Assembly (NCBI GenBank): GCA_900754445.1
Contig: CAAECW010000116.1
Coordinates: forward strand, 7,826 to 71,825
Length of the DNA stretch: 64,000 bases
DNA from: an uncultured Collinsella sp.
GTDB taxonomy: Bacteria > Actinomycetota > Coriobacteriia > Coriobacteriales > Coriobacteriaceae
Direction of reading: 5' to 3'
The notes beneath the pieces are model-generated. The model did not search any database, was not told where the DNA came from, and saw nothing but the letters and a program-made list of their open reading frames with translations. Below, one piece after another: positions 16,426-25,452 of this stretch (its first letter is position 1; every line of letters begins with the position of its first letter). The position numbers and the translations under genes were made by a program.

Positions 16426-17484
16426 CTACTCCATGTAGTAGAAATCGTCAGCCGGAAGTTTGCCACCCACGGCGCTCGCGTCCGCGTCGGCCAGCACCTG
16501 CAGATACCCACTAAGTGCCGCCTTCATATCCTTGCCCGTCTGGCACACAAGCATGCACCCGGGAATCGCCTTCTCGGCAATCTTGGCGTTGTCCACGATG
16601 CCGGCATCGACCACGGCCTGCGCCCAGTCTGCCGGCGCCGCATTGACGGCCTTAACGCTCGCCGCATGGCAGTTCAAGAACTCCGCCACGGCCTCGGGAT
16701 GTTCCTCGGCAAACGCGCGGCGCACCACGGTCACACCCGTCAGCAGGCGCGAACCCGTGTCACCTGCCAGCTCGTCCCACACATCGGTCAGACTTACCGG
16801 AGCCGACAGCTTGCCTTCGCTCTTGGCGATGGCAGCGGTCTTGAACGGCTCGGGCAGCACGCCCACAGCGGACGGGTCGGCAAGCAGGGCCGACAGCACC
16901 TCGGTGGGCTCGCTCTTAAACTCGAGCGTCACCTGGCCGGTCAGGCCCGCGCGCTCCAGTAGGTAGTTCATGACGTACTCCGGCGTGGTGCCCTTGCCCG
17001 TCATATAGACGGTATGGCCCGCCAGGTCGCCAAACGAGGCCACACTCGCGTCGCCCGTCACAACGTTCAGCACGCCCAGCGTGTTGATGTCGATGACCTG
17101 CACCGCGCCCTCGGTCTTGTTGTAGAGCACGCTCGCCACGTTGGCGGGCACCAGGGCAATGTCGATATCGCCCTGAATGACCTTGGGCACAATCTCGTCG
17201 GCGGCAGTGTTGATCGCAAAGTCGAACTCGTTGTCCGTCTCACCATCGGCCGCCCGGTCCATAAACTGCACCAGACCCATCGACGTCGGACCCTTGAGCG
17301 AGGCGACGTGCACCTCAACCGGCTCGGCAGCGGCCCCGTCAACAGCAGACCCGGCAGCCGAACCCGCGGCGGACCCGGCACCGGCAGCCCCGCCGCCACA
17401 GCCCGCGAGCGCAAGCGACAGGGCGCCCGCGGCGAGCGCCGAGGCAAACCCCCGGCGCGACATCTCAACATCAAACGCGCGCAT
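16426..17484 (-). CDS. ABC substrate-binding lipoprotein (NMT1/SsuA-like)
   Basis: A 352-residue extracytoplasmic binding protein that should deliver a ligand to the adjacent permease-ATPase. It starts MRAFDVEMSRRGF; the SRRGF followed by a hydrophobic stretch and LALAGC reads as a Tat-type signal with a lipobox, then a Gly/Ala/Ser linker. The mature part has the two-lobe pattern of NMT1/THI5/SsuA proteins (INTAADEIVPKVIQGDIDIALVPAN, then VYMTGKGTTPEYVMNYLL). The ligand cannot be read off; small anions, thiamine precursors and sulfonates are possibilities for the family. Its start is 2 bases after the hydrogenase stop, so it is certainly co-transcribed with it. Confidence 0.85.
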   Translation of the reverse strand: MRAFDVEMSRRGFASALAAGALSLALAGCGGGAAGAGSAAGSAAGSAVDGAAAEPVEVHVASLKGPTSMGLVQFMDRAADGETDNEFDFAINTAADEIVPKVIQGDIDIALVPANVASVLYNKTEGAVQVIDINTLGVLNVVTGDASVASFGDLAGHTVYMTGKGTTPEYVMNYLLERAGLTGQVTLEFKSEPTEVLSALLADPSAVGVLPEPFKTAAIAKSEGKLSAPVSLTDVWDELAGDTGSRLLTGVTVVRRAFAEEHPEAVAEFLNCHAASVKAVNAAPADWAQAVVDAGIVDNAKIAEKAIPGCMLVCQTGKDMKAALSGYLQVLADADASAVGGKLPADDFYYME

Positions 17485-17486
17485 CG

Positions 17487-19298
17487 CTAGTACGTCCCCT
17501 CGTTGGGCATCGTCCATGCGTGATGGTCGGTATGCAGCAGCTCCTCGGCCAGCGGCGAGAGCGGCTCGCCCAAGAACTCGCGGTAGCACGCCTGGACATC
17601 GGGATTCTCGTGCGAGAAGCGAATGTCCGCAGCGGCATCCAGGCCCCAGAGCACCTGGCCACGCTCGGCTGCCAGCTCGCAGCCGTCGTGGATGGGCTGA
17701 CCGCCGCCACCGACGCAGCCGCCCGGGCACGCCATGACCTCAACGAAGTCATAGCTCGCACGGCCGTCGCGAATCGCGTCGAGCAGACGGGCGGCGTTGC
17801 CCAGCCCGTGCGCCACGGCGACGCGCACCCCGGTGCCATCGATATCGGCCACGGCTTCCTTCCAGCCGTCCAGCCCGCGCACATCGGTAAAGAAATCGGC
17901 ATCGGGGTTCTTGCCCGTCACCAGGTAATAGGCCGAGCGCACGGCGGCCTCCATCACGCCGCCCGTGGCGCCAAAGATCACACCCGCGCCCGTGCCAAAG
18001 CCCAGCGGCGTGTCGAGCGGCTCCTCGACCAACGTGTCCACGCTCACGTGGTTCGCGCGGATCATACGTACCATCTCGCGCACCGTCAGCGCAACGTCCA
18101 CATCGGGCGTGCCGTCCTCGCCCACCATGCTCGGCAGCGCGCACTCGGCCTTCTTGGCCGTGCACGGCATCACGGACACCACAAACAGACGCTCGGGCTC
18201 CACGCCCAGCACCTTGGCGTAGTAGGTCTTGGCGATGGCGCCAAACATCTGCTGCGGCGACTTTGACGTAGACAGGCTGTCGACAAACTCGGGGTAACGC
18301 GCCTTCACAAAGCGCACCCAGCCCGGGCAGCAGCTCGTGAACATGGGCCAGCCACGGCTGTCGCCCTCGCCCTTGGCGGCCTTACCCAGGCGCTCGAGCA
18401 GCTCGGAGCCCTCCTCCATAATGGTGAGATCGGCCGAGAAGTCGGTGTCGAACACGTACTCAAAGCCAACGCGGCGCAGCGCACAGGCCAAGCGCTCAAC
18501 GGTGGCCTCCTCGCGAGATATGCCGAGTTCCTCTCCCCAGGCGCTACGCACGGCCGGCGCAATCTGCACCAGCACGATCTTGTCGGGATCGGCGATGGCA
18601 TCGAACACGGTCTCGGTATCGTCACGCTCGCGCAGGGCGCCCGTCGGGCAATGCGTGATGCACTGGCCGCACGCGACGCAATCGGTCTTGCCGATCGGCG
18701 CACGCCCGCGGGTGCCCACGGCGGTATGCGTGGCGCGGTTGGTCAGATCCCAAATCCCTAAGCCCTGCACGCTCTCGCACACCTTGATGCAGCGCATGCA
18801 TTTGATGCACTTGTCGTTATCGCGGATGATGGGGAAATCGAAATCCCAGCCCTCGCGCGCCAGGTGCTGCTCGTACGGCAGATAGAAGATGCCCAGGTCG
18901 TTGGCGATGGTCTGCAGGTTGCAGTTACCACTGCGCACGCAGCTCGTACAGCGCGAGTCGTGCTGGGACAGCAGCAGCTGCACGTTGGTGCGACGCGCCT
19001 CGCGGGCCTTGGCGCTGTTAGTGTGGACCACCATGCCGTCGAGCACGTAGTTGTTGCAGGCGGCAACCAGCTGGTCGCAGCCCTCAACCTCGACCACGCA
19101 CACGCGGCAACCGCCGATCTCGTTTAGATCGCGCAGGTAGCACAGGGTGGGAATCTGGATGCCGGCGGACTTGGCCGCGTCCAGGATCGTGGTGTGCTCG
19201 GGTACCATGACCTCGCAATTATCGATAGTGAGCTTGACCATGTTGAGTGCTCCGCTTTCGGTGTTGTCGCTGACAGTGGGGTTGTTGGGCTCTACCAT
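17487..19298 (-). CDS. [FeFe]-hydrogenase catalytic subunit (HndD/HydA type)
   Basis: Evolves or oxidises H2 in the cytoplasm at an H-cluster. The 603-residue protein has, in order, an N-terminal [2Fe-2S] domain (LCYLRDLNEIGGCRVC), a His/Cys cluster segment (HDSRCTSCVRSGNC), two [4Fe-4S] motifs (CIKCMRCIKVCE, CVACGQCITHCP) and the three H-cluster signatures TSCCPGW, MPCTAKKAE and MACPGGCVGGGGQ. A C-terminal small-subunit-like part follows. Start ATG 19298 (MVEPNNP) has GGAGG upstream and overlaps the preceding gene by 7 bases; ATG 19241 (MVKLTID) is an alternative. With its FAD/Fe-S partner it should couple NAD(P)H to H2. The maturases HydE/F/G are not in the window. Confidence 0.93.
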   Translation of the reverse strand: MVEPNNPTVSDNTESGALNMVKLTIDNCEVMVPEHTTILDAAKSAGIQIPTLCYLRDLNEIGGCRVCVVEVEGCDQLVAACNNYVLDGMVVHTNSAKAREARRTNVQLLLSQHDSRCTSCVRSGNCNLQTIANDLGIFYLPYEQHLAREGWDFDFPIIRDNDKCIKCMRCIKVCESVQGLGIWDLTNRATHTAVGTRGRAPIGKTDCVACGQCITHCPTGALRERDDTETVFDAIADPDKIVLVQIAPAVRSAWGEELGISREEATVERLACALRRVGFEYVFDTDFSADLTIMEEGSELLERLGKAAKGEGDSRGWPMFTSCCPGWVRFVKARYPEFVDSLSTSKSPQQMFGAIAKTYYAKVLGVEPERLFVVSVMPCTAKKAECALPSMVGEDGTPDVDVALTVREMVRMIRANHVSVDTLVEEPLDTPLGFGTGAGVIFGATGGVMEAAVRSAYYLVTGKNPDADFFTDVRGLDGWKEAVADIDGTGVRVAVAHGLGNAARLLDAIRDGRASYDFVEVMACPGGCVGGGGQPIHDGCELAAERGQVLWGLDAAADIRFSHENPDVQACYREFLGEPLSPLAEELLHTDHHAWTMPNEGTY

Positions 19299-21124
19299 TC
19301 CAGGTTCCTCCCTCCGCGGAACGCGCCAAAGCCAAAGTGGTCGCAACGCAGGCAGCGGCTTGCCTCCTGGCGTGCCTCCTCCTCGGTAAGGCCCTGCTCG
19401 ACCAGATTCCAATCGTGGATGCGCTCGCCGGCCTCGCGCTCGCCCAGCTCGCAGCGGCCGCACTCGTGCTTGCCCTTAAACTGCACGGTCGGCAGCTCAA
19501 CGTCGAGCTTGATCTTGTGGTCGAAGCCCAGGTAGCGGTCGATATTTGCCGAAGCCACGCGGCCGGCGTTGATGGCACGGATGACGGTGGCGGGACCGGT
19601 CTGACAGTCGCCGCCGCTAAAGAGACCGTCGAAGTTAGGCACGGCGCCATCCGAATCGGTGACCACGCAGCCCCACTTGCAGGCGATGCCCATGTCCTCA
19701 AACGGCTTGGAATCGATGTCCTGGCCAATGGCCACAAACACGCGCTCGCAGGGAATGACGCGCTCGGGCGTGGCGGCGGCACGCGGGGCCGGACGCCCAC
19801 GACGGGGCTCGCCGATAATCTGCGGCTGCACGCGCAGGCCACTCACGCGACCTTCCTCGCCCGTCTCAATAGCGAGCGGTGCGGTGAGCTCCAGAACCTC
19901 GCAGCCCTCGGCCTGGGCGCCGGCAATCTCGGCATCCTGGGCCGTCATGTCGCAGATGCGACGGCGGTAGACGATGCTCACCTTTTCGGCACCGCAGCGC
20001 ACGGCAGAGCGCGCCACGTCCATGGCCACATTGCCGCCGCCGATGACGCACACGCGCTGGCCGCTCAGGTCGGGCAGCTCGTCGTCGCCGATGGCACGCA
20101 GCATCTTGACGGCCGACTCCACGCCGAGCGCCTCTTCGCCCGGAAGGCCGAGCTTCTTATCGCTGTGGGCGCCAATGGCCAGGTAGACGGCATCGAACTC
20201 GTCGCGCAGGCGGGCAAGCTCCTCGCCGTTGACGGAGTGGTCGAGTTCCACGTCGATGCCGGCGCTCAAGATCCAGTCGATCTCGGCCTGCAGGCGCTCG
20301 CGCGGCAGACGGTAACTGGGGATGCCATAGCGCAGCATGCCGCCCAGGTGGTGGCGTTGCTCAAAGATCGTCACCTTATGGCCCATCACGGCCAGGTAGT
20401 AGGCGCAGGAAAGGCCGGCCGGACCGCCGCCAACCACGGCGATGCGCTTGCCGGTGTTGTCGGCCACTCTAGGCTTGTAATCGTTGAGGTCGCTGTGCTC
20501 AACGGCAAAACGCTTGAGGGCGAGGATGTTCATGGGATCGTCGACCATGCCGCGACGGCAGTGCATCTCGCAGGGATGCTCGCACACCAGGCCGCAAACG
20601 AGCGGCAGTGGGTTGTTCTTGCGGATGACCTTGACGGCATCGGCATAGCGGCCGGCCTCGACGAGCGAAATGTACCCGGGAATGTCGACGTGCGCCGGGC
20701 AGCCCGAGACGCACGGGACGCGGGCCTCGCGGTCAAAGCCGCAGGAGTGCTCGCGAATGTGGTGCTCAAAATCGTCGCGGAAGCCGCGAATGGCCGTGAG
20801 TGCCATGGCGCCGGCCTCGTAGCCGATAGCGCAGTCACTCGAAAGGTAGATGGTGCGGGCCGTGCGCTCAATCAAATTGAGCGTGGACTCGTCGGCGCGG
20901 CCCTCGAGCACATCGGCGAGCAGATCGCTCAGCGCGCTCAGGCCCACACGGCAGGGCGTGCACTTGCCGCAGCTCTGGGTGGAGCACAGGTTGACGAGCG
21001 CCGCCGTAAACTCAACGGGGCACGGGGCGAGCGAACTCACCGCCAGACGGCGCCCAAGCGCATCATGTAGGTCGTCCATGACGGCCTGAGCGTGGCTGCG
21101 TTCCATTACGTGCAGTCGTGCCAT
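19292..21124 (-). CDS. NuoF-like Fe-S plus GltD-like FAD oxidoreductase, hydrogenase partner
   Basis: A 610-residue electron-transfer subunit joining two modules. Residues 1-130 resemble the C-terminal Fe-S part of NuoF (SCGKCTPCRVG), without the FMN-binding half. The rest resembles the glutamate synthase small subunit: Cys-rich CVSGCPAHVDIPGYI and CGLVCEHPCEMHC, FAD site VVGGGPAGLSCAYYLA, NAD(P) site VIGGGNVAMDVARSA and FSGGDCQTGPATVIRAINAGR. A Cys-rich C-terminus (CGRCELGE, CLRCDHFG) follows. It likely passes electrons between NAD(P)H and the hydrogenase, possibly by bifurcation. ATG 21124 has GAGGGG six bases upstream. It is first in a four-gene operon and is overlapped by the hydrogenase start. 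Confidence 0.85.
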   Translation of the reverse strand: MARLHVMERSHAQAVMDDLHDALGRRLAVSSLAPCPVEFTAALVNLCSTQSCGKCTPCRVGLSALSDLLADVLEGRADESTLNLIERTARTIYLSSDCAIGYEAGAMALTAIRGFRDDFEHHIREHSCGFDREARVPCVSGCPAHVDIPGYISLVEAGRYADAVKVIRKNNPLPLVCGLVCEHPCEMHCRRGMVDDPMNILALKRFAVEHSDLNDYKPRVADNTGKRIAVVGGGPAGLSCAYYLAVMGHKVTIFEQRHHLGGMLRYGIPSYRLPRERLQAEIDWILSAGIDVELDHSVNGEELARLRDEFDAVYLAIGAHSDKKLGLPGEEALGVESAVKMLRAIGDDELPDLSGQRVCVIGGGNVAMDVARSAVRCGAEKVSIVYRRRICDMTAQDAEIAGAQAEGCEVLELTAPLAIETGEEGRVSGLRVQPQIIGEPRRGRPAPRAAATPERVIPCERVFVAIGQDIDSKPFEDMGIACKWGCVVTDSDGAVPNFDGLFSGGDCQTGPATVIRAINAGRVASANIDRYLGFDHKIKLDVELPTVQFKGKHECGRCELGEREAGERIHDWNLVEQGLTEEEARQEASRCLRCDHFGFGAFRGGRNLEW

Positions 21125-21188
21125 AAGATCCCCTCTCATGCGGCAGCCCGGAGGCGAGGCCGGGCGAAGTTGCTACACGCACAACACT

Positions 21189-21209
21189 GACCTAAAAAGT
21201 TGTTAGGTC
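21189..21209. promoter_or_regulatory. Inverted repeat in the hydrogenase leader
   Basis: GACCTAA (21189-21195) and TTAGGTC (21203-21209) are perfect 7-bp arms, 65 bases upstream of the first hydrogenase-operon gene. Operator or leader hairpin. Confidence 0.4.
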
Positions 21210-21285
21210 TCCACGCAGTTCGGCAGGCGGTATGAAATGTCACCCTCGGCGGTGAAATAGAACATTACCGCAGATAAATGCCATA

Positions 21286-21307
21286 TTTGATAAAACGCGT
21301 TACCAAA
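21286..21307. promoter_or_regulatory. 22-bp imperfect palindrome upstream of the hydrogenase operon
   Basis: TTTGATAAAACGCGTTACCAAA is symmetric about CG with TTTG...CAAA ends and TAA/TTA inner positions. It does not match FNR or Rex consensus spacing. It is a candidate site for a redox or catabolite regulator; together with 21189-21209 it accounts for the promoter part of this 427-bp gap. Confidence 0.35.
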
Positions 21308-21311
21308 TGAT

Positions 21312-21346
21312 AATGCCCCGCCCACGCAATCACGTGGACGGGGCAT
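21312..21346 (-). terminator. Strong hairpin downstream of the ferredoxin/remnant unit
   Basis: AATGCCCCG and CCACG pair with CGTGG and CGGGGCATT around one mismatch. It follows the stop of the gene remnant on the minus strand. There is no long U-run. Confidence 0.55.
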
Positions 21347-21380
21347 TGCTCCAGGTATGCGGCCAGCGACTCTATTGCTT

Positions 21381-21551
<171 letters not shown>

Positions 21552-22313
21552 CTAGATGAAGAGCTCGCATTCCTTCCGCACGACGCAAGCCTTGCTCAGC
21601 ATCTGGGAAACAGCGGATAGCTTGTTGGGATCAAGCTTGCGAGCGCCTCGCGGACATACGGCGATGCAGCGCATGCAGGAGATGCACGCCTCGCCAGCTG
21701 TTCGCTTGGGGTCGCCCTTGTCGATAGCACAAACGGGGCACGCCGCGGCGCATGCACCGCAGGAGACGCATTCCTCTGTTGCCTCGGGTGCCATGCGGTG
21801 ACCTCCGGCTTGTTTATAAGGACGATTGCCGGGGATAGAGGGCTCGGACGCATCCTCAGCCAACAGCTTTTGCTGAATTTGCTGCGCAAACTCTGCGAGC
21901 TGCGCCGCATCCTGCGCATCCGGTCGCCCAGCAGCAAACTGACGAGCAACGGAATGCTCAGCAATAGCAGAAACCGCTGCAACCACCCTAAATCCGGCGC
22001 GCTTCGCAACGTCCTCCAGCTCTACGAGCGTGTCCTCAAACGCGCGGTTTCCGTAGACGCACACCAGAACGGCCCGCGCTCCGTTGCCGTGAACCATGCC
22101 CAACCGGTCAGCCACCACAGCCGGGATTCTACCGGCATACGCCGGCACAGAGATTACGGCCACGTCGTCCTCAGTCATCGAGACAGCGCTGAAATCTAGC
22201 CCGCTATCGGTCAGATCGACGGTAACGGTATTCTTGTCCAGTGCCCCGGCCACAAGGCCAGACACCTTCTGCGTTCCACCCGTCGGACTAAACACAATTT
22301 CGAATACGCTCAT
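21552..22313 (-). CDS. EFR1 family flavodoxin-ferredoxin fusion
   Basis: A 253-residue cytoplasmic electron carrier. The N-terminal flavodoxin-like half carries FSPTGGTQKVS, the FMN phosphate loop, at about residues 8-18. The C-terminal part has two [4Fe-4S] motifs, CVSCGACAAACP and CISCMRCIAVCP. This architecture is the EFR1 (EF-hand-less flavodoxin/ferredoxin) family found in anaerobes. The gene may exchange electrons with the nearby hydrogenase, but it is transcribed separately, with the 427-bp gap between. The ATG at 22313 follows GGGAGGGTGTCTCG. The last residues (KECELFI) run into the TAG that precedes the repeat at 21508. Confidence 0.85.
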   Translation of the reverse strand: MSVFEIVFSPTGGTQKVSGLVAGALDKNTVTVDLTDSGLDFSAVSMTEDDVAVISVPAYAGRIPAVVADRLGMVHGNGARAVLVCVYGNRAFEDTLVELEDVAKRAGFRVVAAVSAIAEHSVARQFAAGRPDAQDAAQLAEFAQQIQQKLLAEDASEPSIPGNRPYKQAGGHRMAPEATEECVSCGACAAACPVCAIDKGDPKRTAGEACISCMRCIAVCPRGARKLDPNKLSAVSQMLSKACVVRKECELFI

Positions 22314-22396
22314 CGAGACACCCTCCCCCTACGTCTGGCAACGCGTCAAGCCGTTTTCACATCCAGCCAGAGTATACGGCACGTGGGATCCCCATT

Positions 22397-22425
22397 TTGG
22401 TGCATCAAGCACCCCAATGCACCAA
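22397..22425. promoter_or_regulatory. Perfect 9-bp inverted repeat upstream of the EFR1 gene
   Basis: TTGGTGCAT (22397-22405) and ATGCACCAA (22417-22425) flank an 11-base spacer about 85 bases upstream of the EFR1 start. TTGGTGCA is also the tip of the REP-like family, so this may be a degenerate repeat rather than an operator. Confidence 0.35.
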
Positions 22426-22489
22426 CCCTACGCTGTCTGCCTCTTCGTTTTGTATAAATTACGGTACAGATTGTATATATTTACGGGAT

Positions 22490-22755
22490 ACCGCGTGTTC
22501 TCCCGAGGTACCCCATCCTGGCCCGTGCAAAAAACGGAGTATTCTGCAACGTGACCGCGCCAGCAATACCCCGAGCGGGCAAACCTTTAGGGCGCTGCGT
22601 CATTTTGGGTTCCGACATGGCGAGAATGACGCGCCCCTGCTCCGGAAAACGACGAAATCTGACTCAGAACGCTCGCTAGGGATATCCGAAAGCCACCGTT
22701 GGCGACGTCAAATCATATGCAGACAACTCGAACTGCAGAATACTCCAAAAAATGC
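22490..22755. ncRNA. Conserved intergenic element, copy 2: candidate structured RNA
   Basis: Second copy of the element at 3317-3602, in the same orientation. The upstream hairpin is CGGGA...TCCCG, followed by GAGGTACCCCATCCTGG and GTGCAAAAAACGGAGTATTC (22503-22550). The distal block GAATACTCCAAAAAATGCAC (near 22737-22755) is complementary to it. Inside, GCGTCATT near 22597 pairs with AATGACGC near 22625, a hairpin in the same place as in copy 1 but different in sequence. AT-rich TATATATTT lies just upstream. This occupies most of the 620-bp gap between EFR1 and the helicase terminator; the remainder shows nothing I can name. Confidence 0.5.
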
Positions 22756-22869
22756 ACGGCGCACCCCATGGGACCCATTGCCGCATGGTAGGAAACAGGC
22801 CCACGGCATCCTCTAGATGCATTCCCGAGGAAATCACATTTGAACTAGCGATCGGATACGGCAAACAAA

Positions 22870-22901
22870 AAGGGCCCCGAGCGTAGTTGCTCGGGGCCCT
22901 T
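22870..22901 (-). terminator. Rho-independent terminator of the DEAD-box gene
   Basis: AAGGGCCCCGAGC and GCTCGGGGCCCTT form a perfect 13-bp stem with a 6-base loop. On the minus strand it is followed by TTTTTGTTTG. Confidence 0.9.
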
Positions 22902-22933
22902 GGTTCACCTCGCTCTAGCGGGCGATGCGTATG

Positions 22934-25183
22934 TTACTTGCGCTTGCCGCCGCCGTCACCGGGGCGACGGGAGCTGCCGCCGCGCTTGCCGCCACGACTA
23001 TTGCCATAGCTACCACGATTATCGCGACCGCCGGCACGGCCGCCGCGGGAGCCGGCCTGGTTGCCGCCACGCCCGCCACGATAGCCGCCACGACGCTCCT
23101 CGCGGGTATCGTCGTAGTTGCGCCAGTCATCGCGACGATCGCGGCTGGCACGCGGATCGCGGCGATCGCGCGACTCGTTAGAGCGGCCAGCACCGCTGCG
23201 GCTGCCATTGCCACGAGTGCCCTCGCGATGCTCGCCGCCGCGGCTACCGCGCTCTTCAAAGCGCTTGCCGCCACGGGACTCACCGCCACGGGCAGCACGC
23301 TCACCACGACCCTCGCCGCCGCGACGCTCATCACGGCCACCGCGCTCGTCATCACGACCGGAACGACGGCGGTCGCCCGCACCGCGCTTGCCACCGCGCG
23401 AACCGCGGCCCTCGTCCTCGCGCTCGACACGACGACGGCCACCGCGATCCTCGTCCTCGCGGCGGCGGCGATGTGCCTCGCCCTGGAACTGCTTGGCACG
23501 ACGCTCGGCACGGTTGCCACGCGGGGCCTGCTTGACGGCGTCAGCACCGCCGCGCTCCTCGGCAGCAACCTCGCGGGCCACGCTCTCCACGGCCTCGTCC
23601 ACGCGAGCCTGAACGCCCTCGCGCACGCGGGTCTTGCCACCGCGCTTGGGACGGCTCGGACGCTCGCCGTCGCCGCGACGCTCGTCGCGACCGCGGTTGG
23701 AACGACCGGCCACATCGCCGTAATCGTCGCCGTTGCGCTTGCCGTCGCGACGCGCCTGCTCAAGCTTCTTCTTGCTCTTGGACTTGCCGCGCTTGGTCTT
23801 CTTCTTCACCTTAAAGGCCGCAGGATCGCGCTCGGGGTCAACCGCGGGCGGATTGGGGCCCACATGCAGGTCGCCGGCCTCGTAGATGTCGGCGGTCTTG
23901 TCCATGAGCTTCTCGATCTCGTAGAACTCATCGACATCCTGCTCGGTCACAAACGTGATGGCCCAGCCCAGCTCGCCGGCGCGGCCCGTGCGGCCAATGC
24001 GGTGGATGTAGTCGGTCGGCTCGGCCGGCACGTCAAAGTTCACGACGTAGCGCACGTCGCTAATGTCGATGCCGCGGGCAAGCACGTCGGTTGCCACCAG
24101 CACGTCAACGGTACCGTCGCGGAAGGCCGAAAGGGCACGCTCGCGCTGGGCCTGGCTGCGGTTGCCGTGAATCGCGGCGGCCTTGATGCCCTTGCGCTCC
24201 AGACGACGGCAGCAGCTGTCGGCGCGGTGCTTGGTGCGCATAAAGACGATAGTGCGCTCCGGGCCCTCCTTCTTGAGGAACTCGGGCAGCAGGTTGTTTT
24301 TGGCCTCGATGGACACCGGGAACACAAATTGGTCGACGGTGTCGGCGGTCGACGTGGCAGGTGCGATCTCCACGCGAGCCGGGTCGCTCACCAGGTCGGT
24401 GATCTCGCCCACGGCCTCCTCGTCGAGGGTCGCCGAGAACAGCAGCGTCTGACGCTCGGCCGGCGTCTCGCGCACAATGCGCCGGACGGCGGGCAAAAAG
24501 CCCATGTCGAGCATACGGTCGGCCTCGTCGAGCACCAGGACCTTAACCTCGTCCAGGTGGCAGGCGCCCTGCTCGATCAGATCGACCAGACGGCCCGGCG
24601 TTGCGACCAGGATGTCGCAGCCGTACTTAAGTGCCGCGGTCTGCGGCTTGTAGCTCACGCCGCCCACGACGGTCACGGCAACATGGCCGGTGACGTCGGC
24701 GATTTTGCTTGCGACCTCGTCGATCTGCTGGGCGAGCTCGCGCGTGGGGGTGATGACGAGCATCACGGGGCCGCGGCCGTTGCCCTCGGGCTTCTTGGCA
24801 CCGCGACGGCGGTTGCGGCCGCCGCGCTCGCGCACGGGCTTGGGCGGAGCGATGTGCTCCAGATTGTTCATGGTCGGCAGCAAAAAGGCGGCCGTCTTGC
24901 CGGTGCCGGTCTGAGCGGCGGCAAGCAGGTCGCGGCCCTCGAGCACCACGGGGATCGAACCGGCCTGCACGGGCGTCGGCGCCGTGTAGCCCAGGTTCTC
25001 GATAGCACGGAGCATCTCGTCGGAAAGGCCCAGCTCGTCAAAGGCGGGCAGGCTCTCGGTAGCGGACTCGACGGCCTGGGCAGCATTGGCCTCATCGGCG
25101 GCATCGAAGGCAGCCTGGGTCATGGCCTCGCGGGCCTCGTCCAGAATCTCGGCGTCCGTGACGTCGGATACAGAATTACGCAT
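22934..25183 (-). CDS. DEAD-box RNA helicase with long RGG-rich tail
   Basis: An ATP-dependent RNA helicase of the RhlE/CsdA/DeaD group, 749 residues. The core has AAQTGTGKTA (motif I), PTRELAQQ (Ia), LDEADRMLDMGF (II), FSATL (III), RGIDISDVRYVVNFDVP (V) and HRIGRTGRAG (VI). After about residue 420 comes a basic stretch (KVKKKTKRGKSKSKKK), then some 270 residues of Arg/Gly/Asp/Glu-rich low complexity. Such tails bind RNA and can drive phase separation. The tail gives rise to a long spurious antisense frame. ATG 25183 (MRNSVSD) has AAGGAAC about eleven bases upstream. It is monocistronic with a strong terminator. Likely roles are ribosome assembly and cold adaptation. Confidence 0.92.
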   Translation of the reverse strand: MRNSVSDVTDAEILDEAREAMTQAAFDAADEANAAQAVESATESLPAFDELGLSDEMLRAIENLGYTAPTPVQAGSIPVVLEGRDLLAAAQTGTGKTAAFLLPTMNNLEHIAPPKPVRERGGRNRRRGAKKPEGNGRGPVMLVITPTRELAQQIDEVASKIADVTGHVAVTVVGGVSYKPQTAALKYGCDILVATPGRLVDLIEQGACHLDEVKVLVLDEADRMLDMGFLPAVRRIVRETPAERQTLLFSATLDEEAVGEITDLVSDPARVEIAPATSTADTVDQFVFPVSIEAKNNLLPEFLKKEGPERTIVFMRTKHRADSCCRRLERKGIKAAAIHGNRSQAQRERALSAFRDGTVDVLVATDVLARGIDISDVRYVVNFDVPAEPTDYIHRIGRTGRAGELGWAITFVTEQDVDEFYEIEKLMDKTADIYEAGDLHVGPNPPAVDPERDPAAFKVKKKTKRGKSKSKKKLEQARRDGKRNGDDYGDVAGRSNRGRDERRGDGERPSRPKRGGKTRVREGVQARVDEAVESVAREVAAEERGGADAVKQAPRGNRAERRAKQFQGEAHRRRREDEDRGGRRRVEREDEGRGSRGGKRGAGDRRRSGRDDERGGRDERRGGEGRGERAARGGESRGGKRFEERGSRGGEHREGTRGNGSRSGAGRSNESRDRRDPRASRDRRDDWRNYDDTREERRGGYRGGRGGNQAGSRGGRAGGRDNRGSYGNSRGGKRGGSSRRPGDGGGKRK

Positions 25184-25452
25184 ATGTTGTTGTTCCTTAT
25201 CTGCACGCGCTATGGGCACGGCATGCGGCCGCGCGGGCGTGCTTGGTAGTGCGCTAATACATACAAAAACGGGTGCGCACAGAGAGGACGTTGCTCAGCA
25301 CGCTGGCGATCGCTTTGGCAGCCCTATCACGCGCCGTCCAGACGCAGCAGCTCTAAGCGATGGAGCAGATTCGCCGCCGGTTAGTATACCCGTACTCCGT
25401 ATGCCCCCACGTAAACCACAGATGACGAGGCGGACGAGGTGGGCCCGGCTGA

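Noticed and set aside
19337..21070. 577-codon plus-strand frame opposite the hydrogenase partner
   Set aside because: Antisense shadow in high-GC DNA; the minus frame carries all Fe-S and FAD motifs.
21286..21307. FNR or Rex binding site in the hydrogenase promoter
   Set aside because: Neither the TTGAT-N4-ATCAA nor the TTGTGA-N6-TCACAA spacing is met; kept only as an unassigned palindrome.
22925..25249. Long plus-strand frame (774 codons) opposite the DEAD-box gene
   Set aside because: Alanine-rich repetitive translation produced by the GC-biased antisense of a real helicase with clear motifs; no ribosome site.
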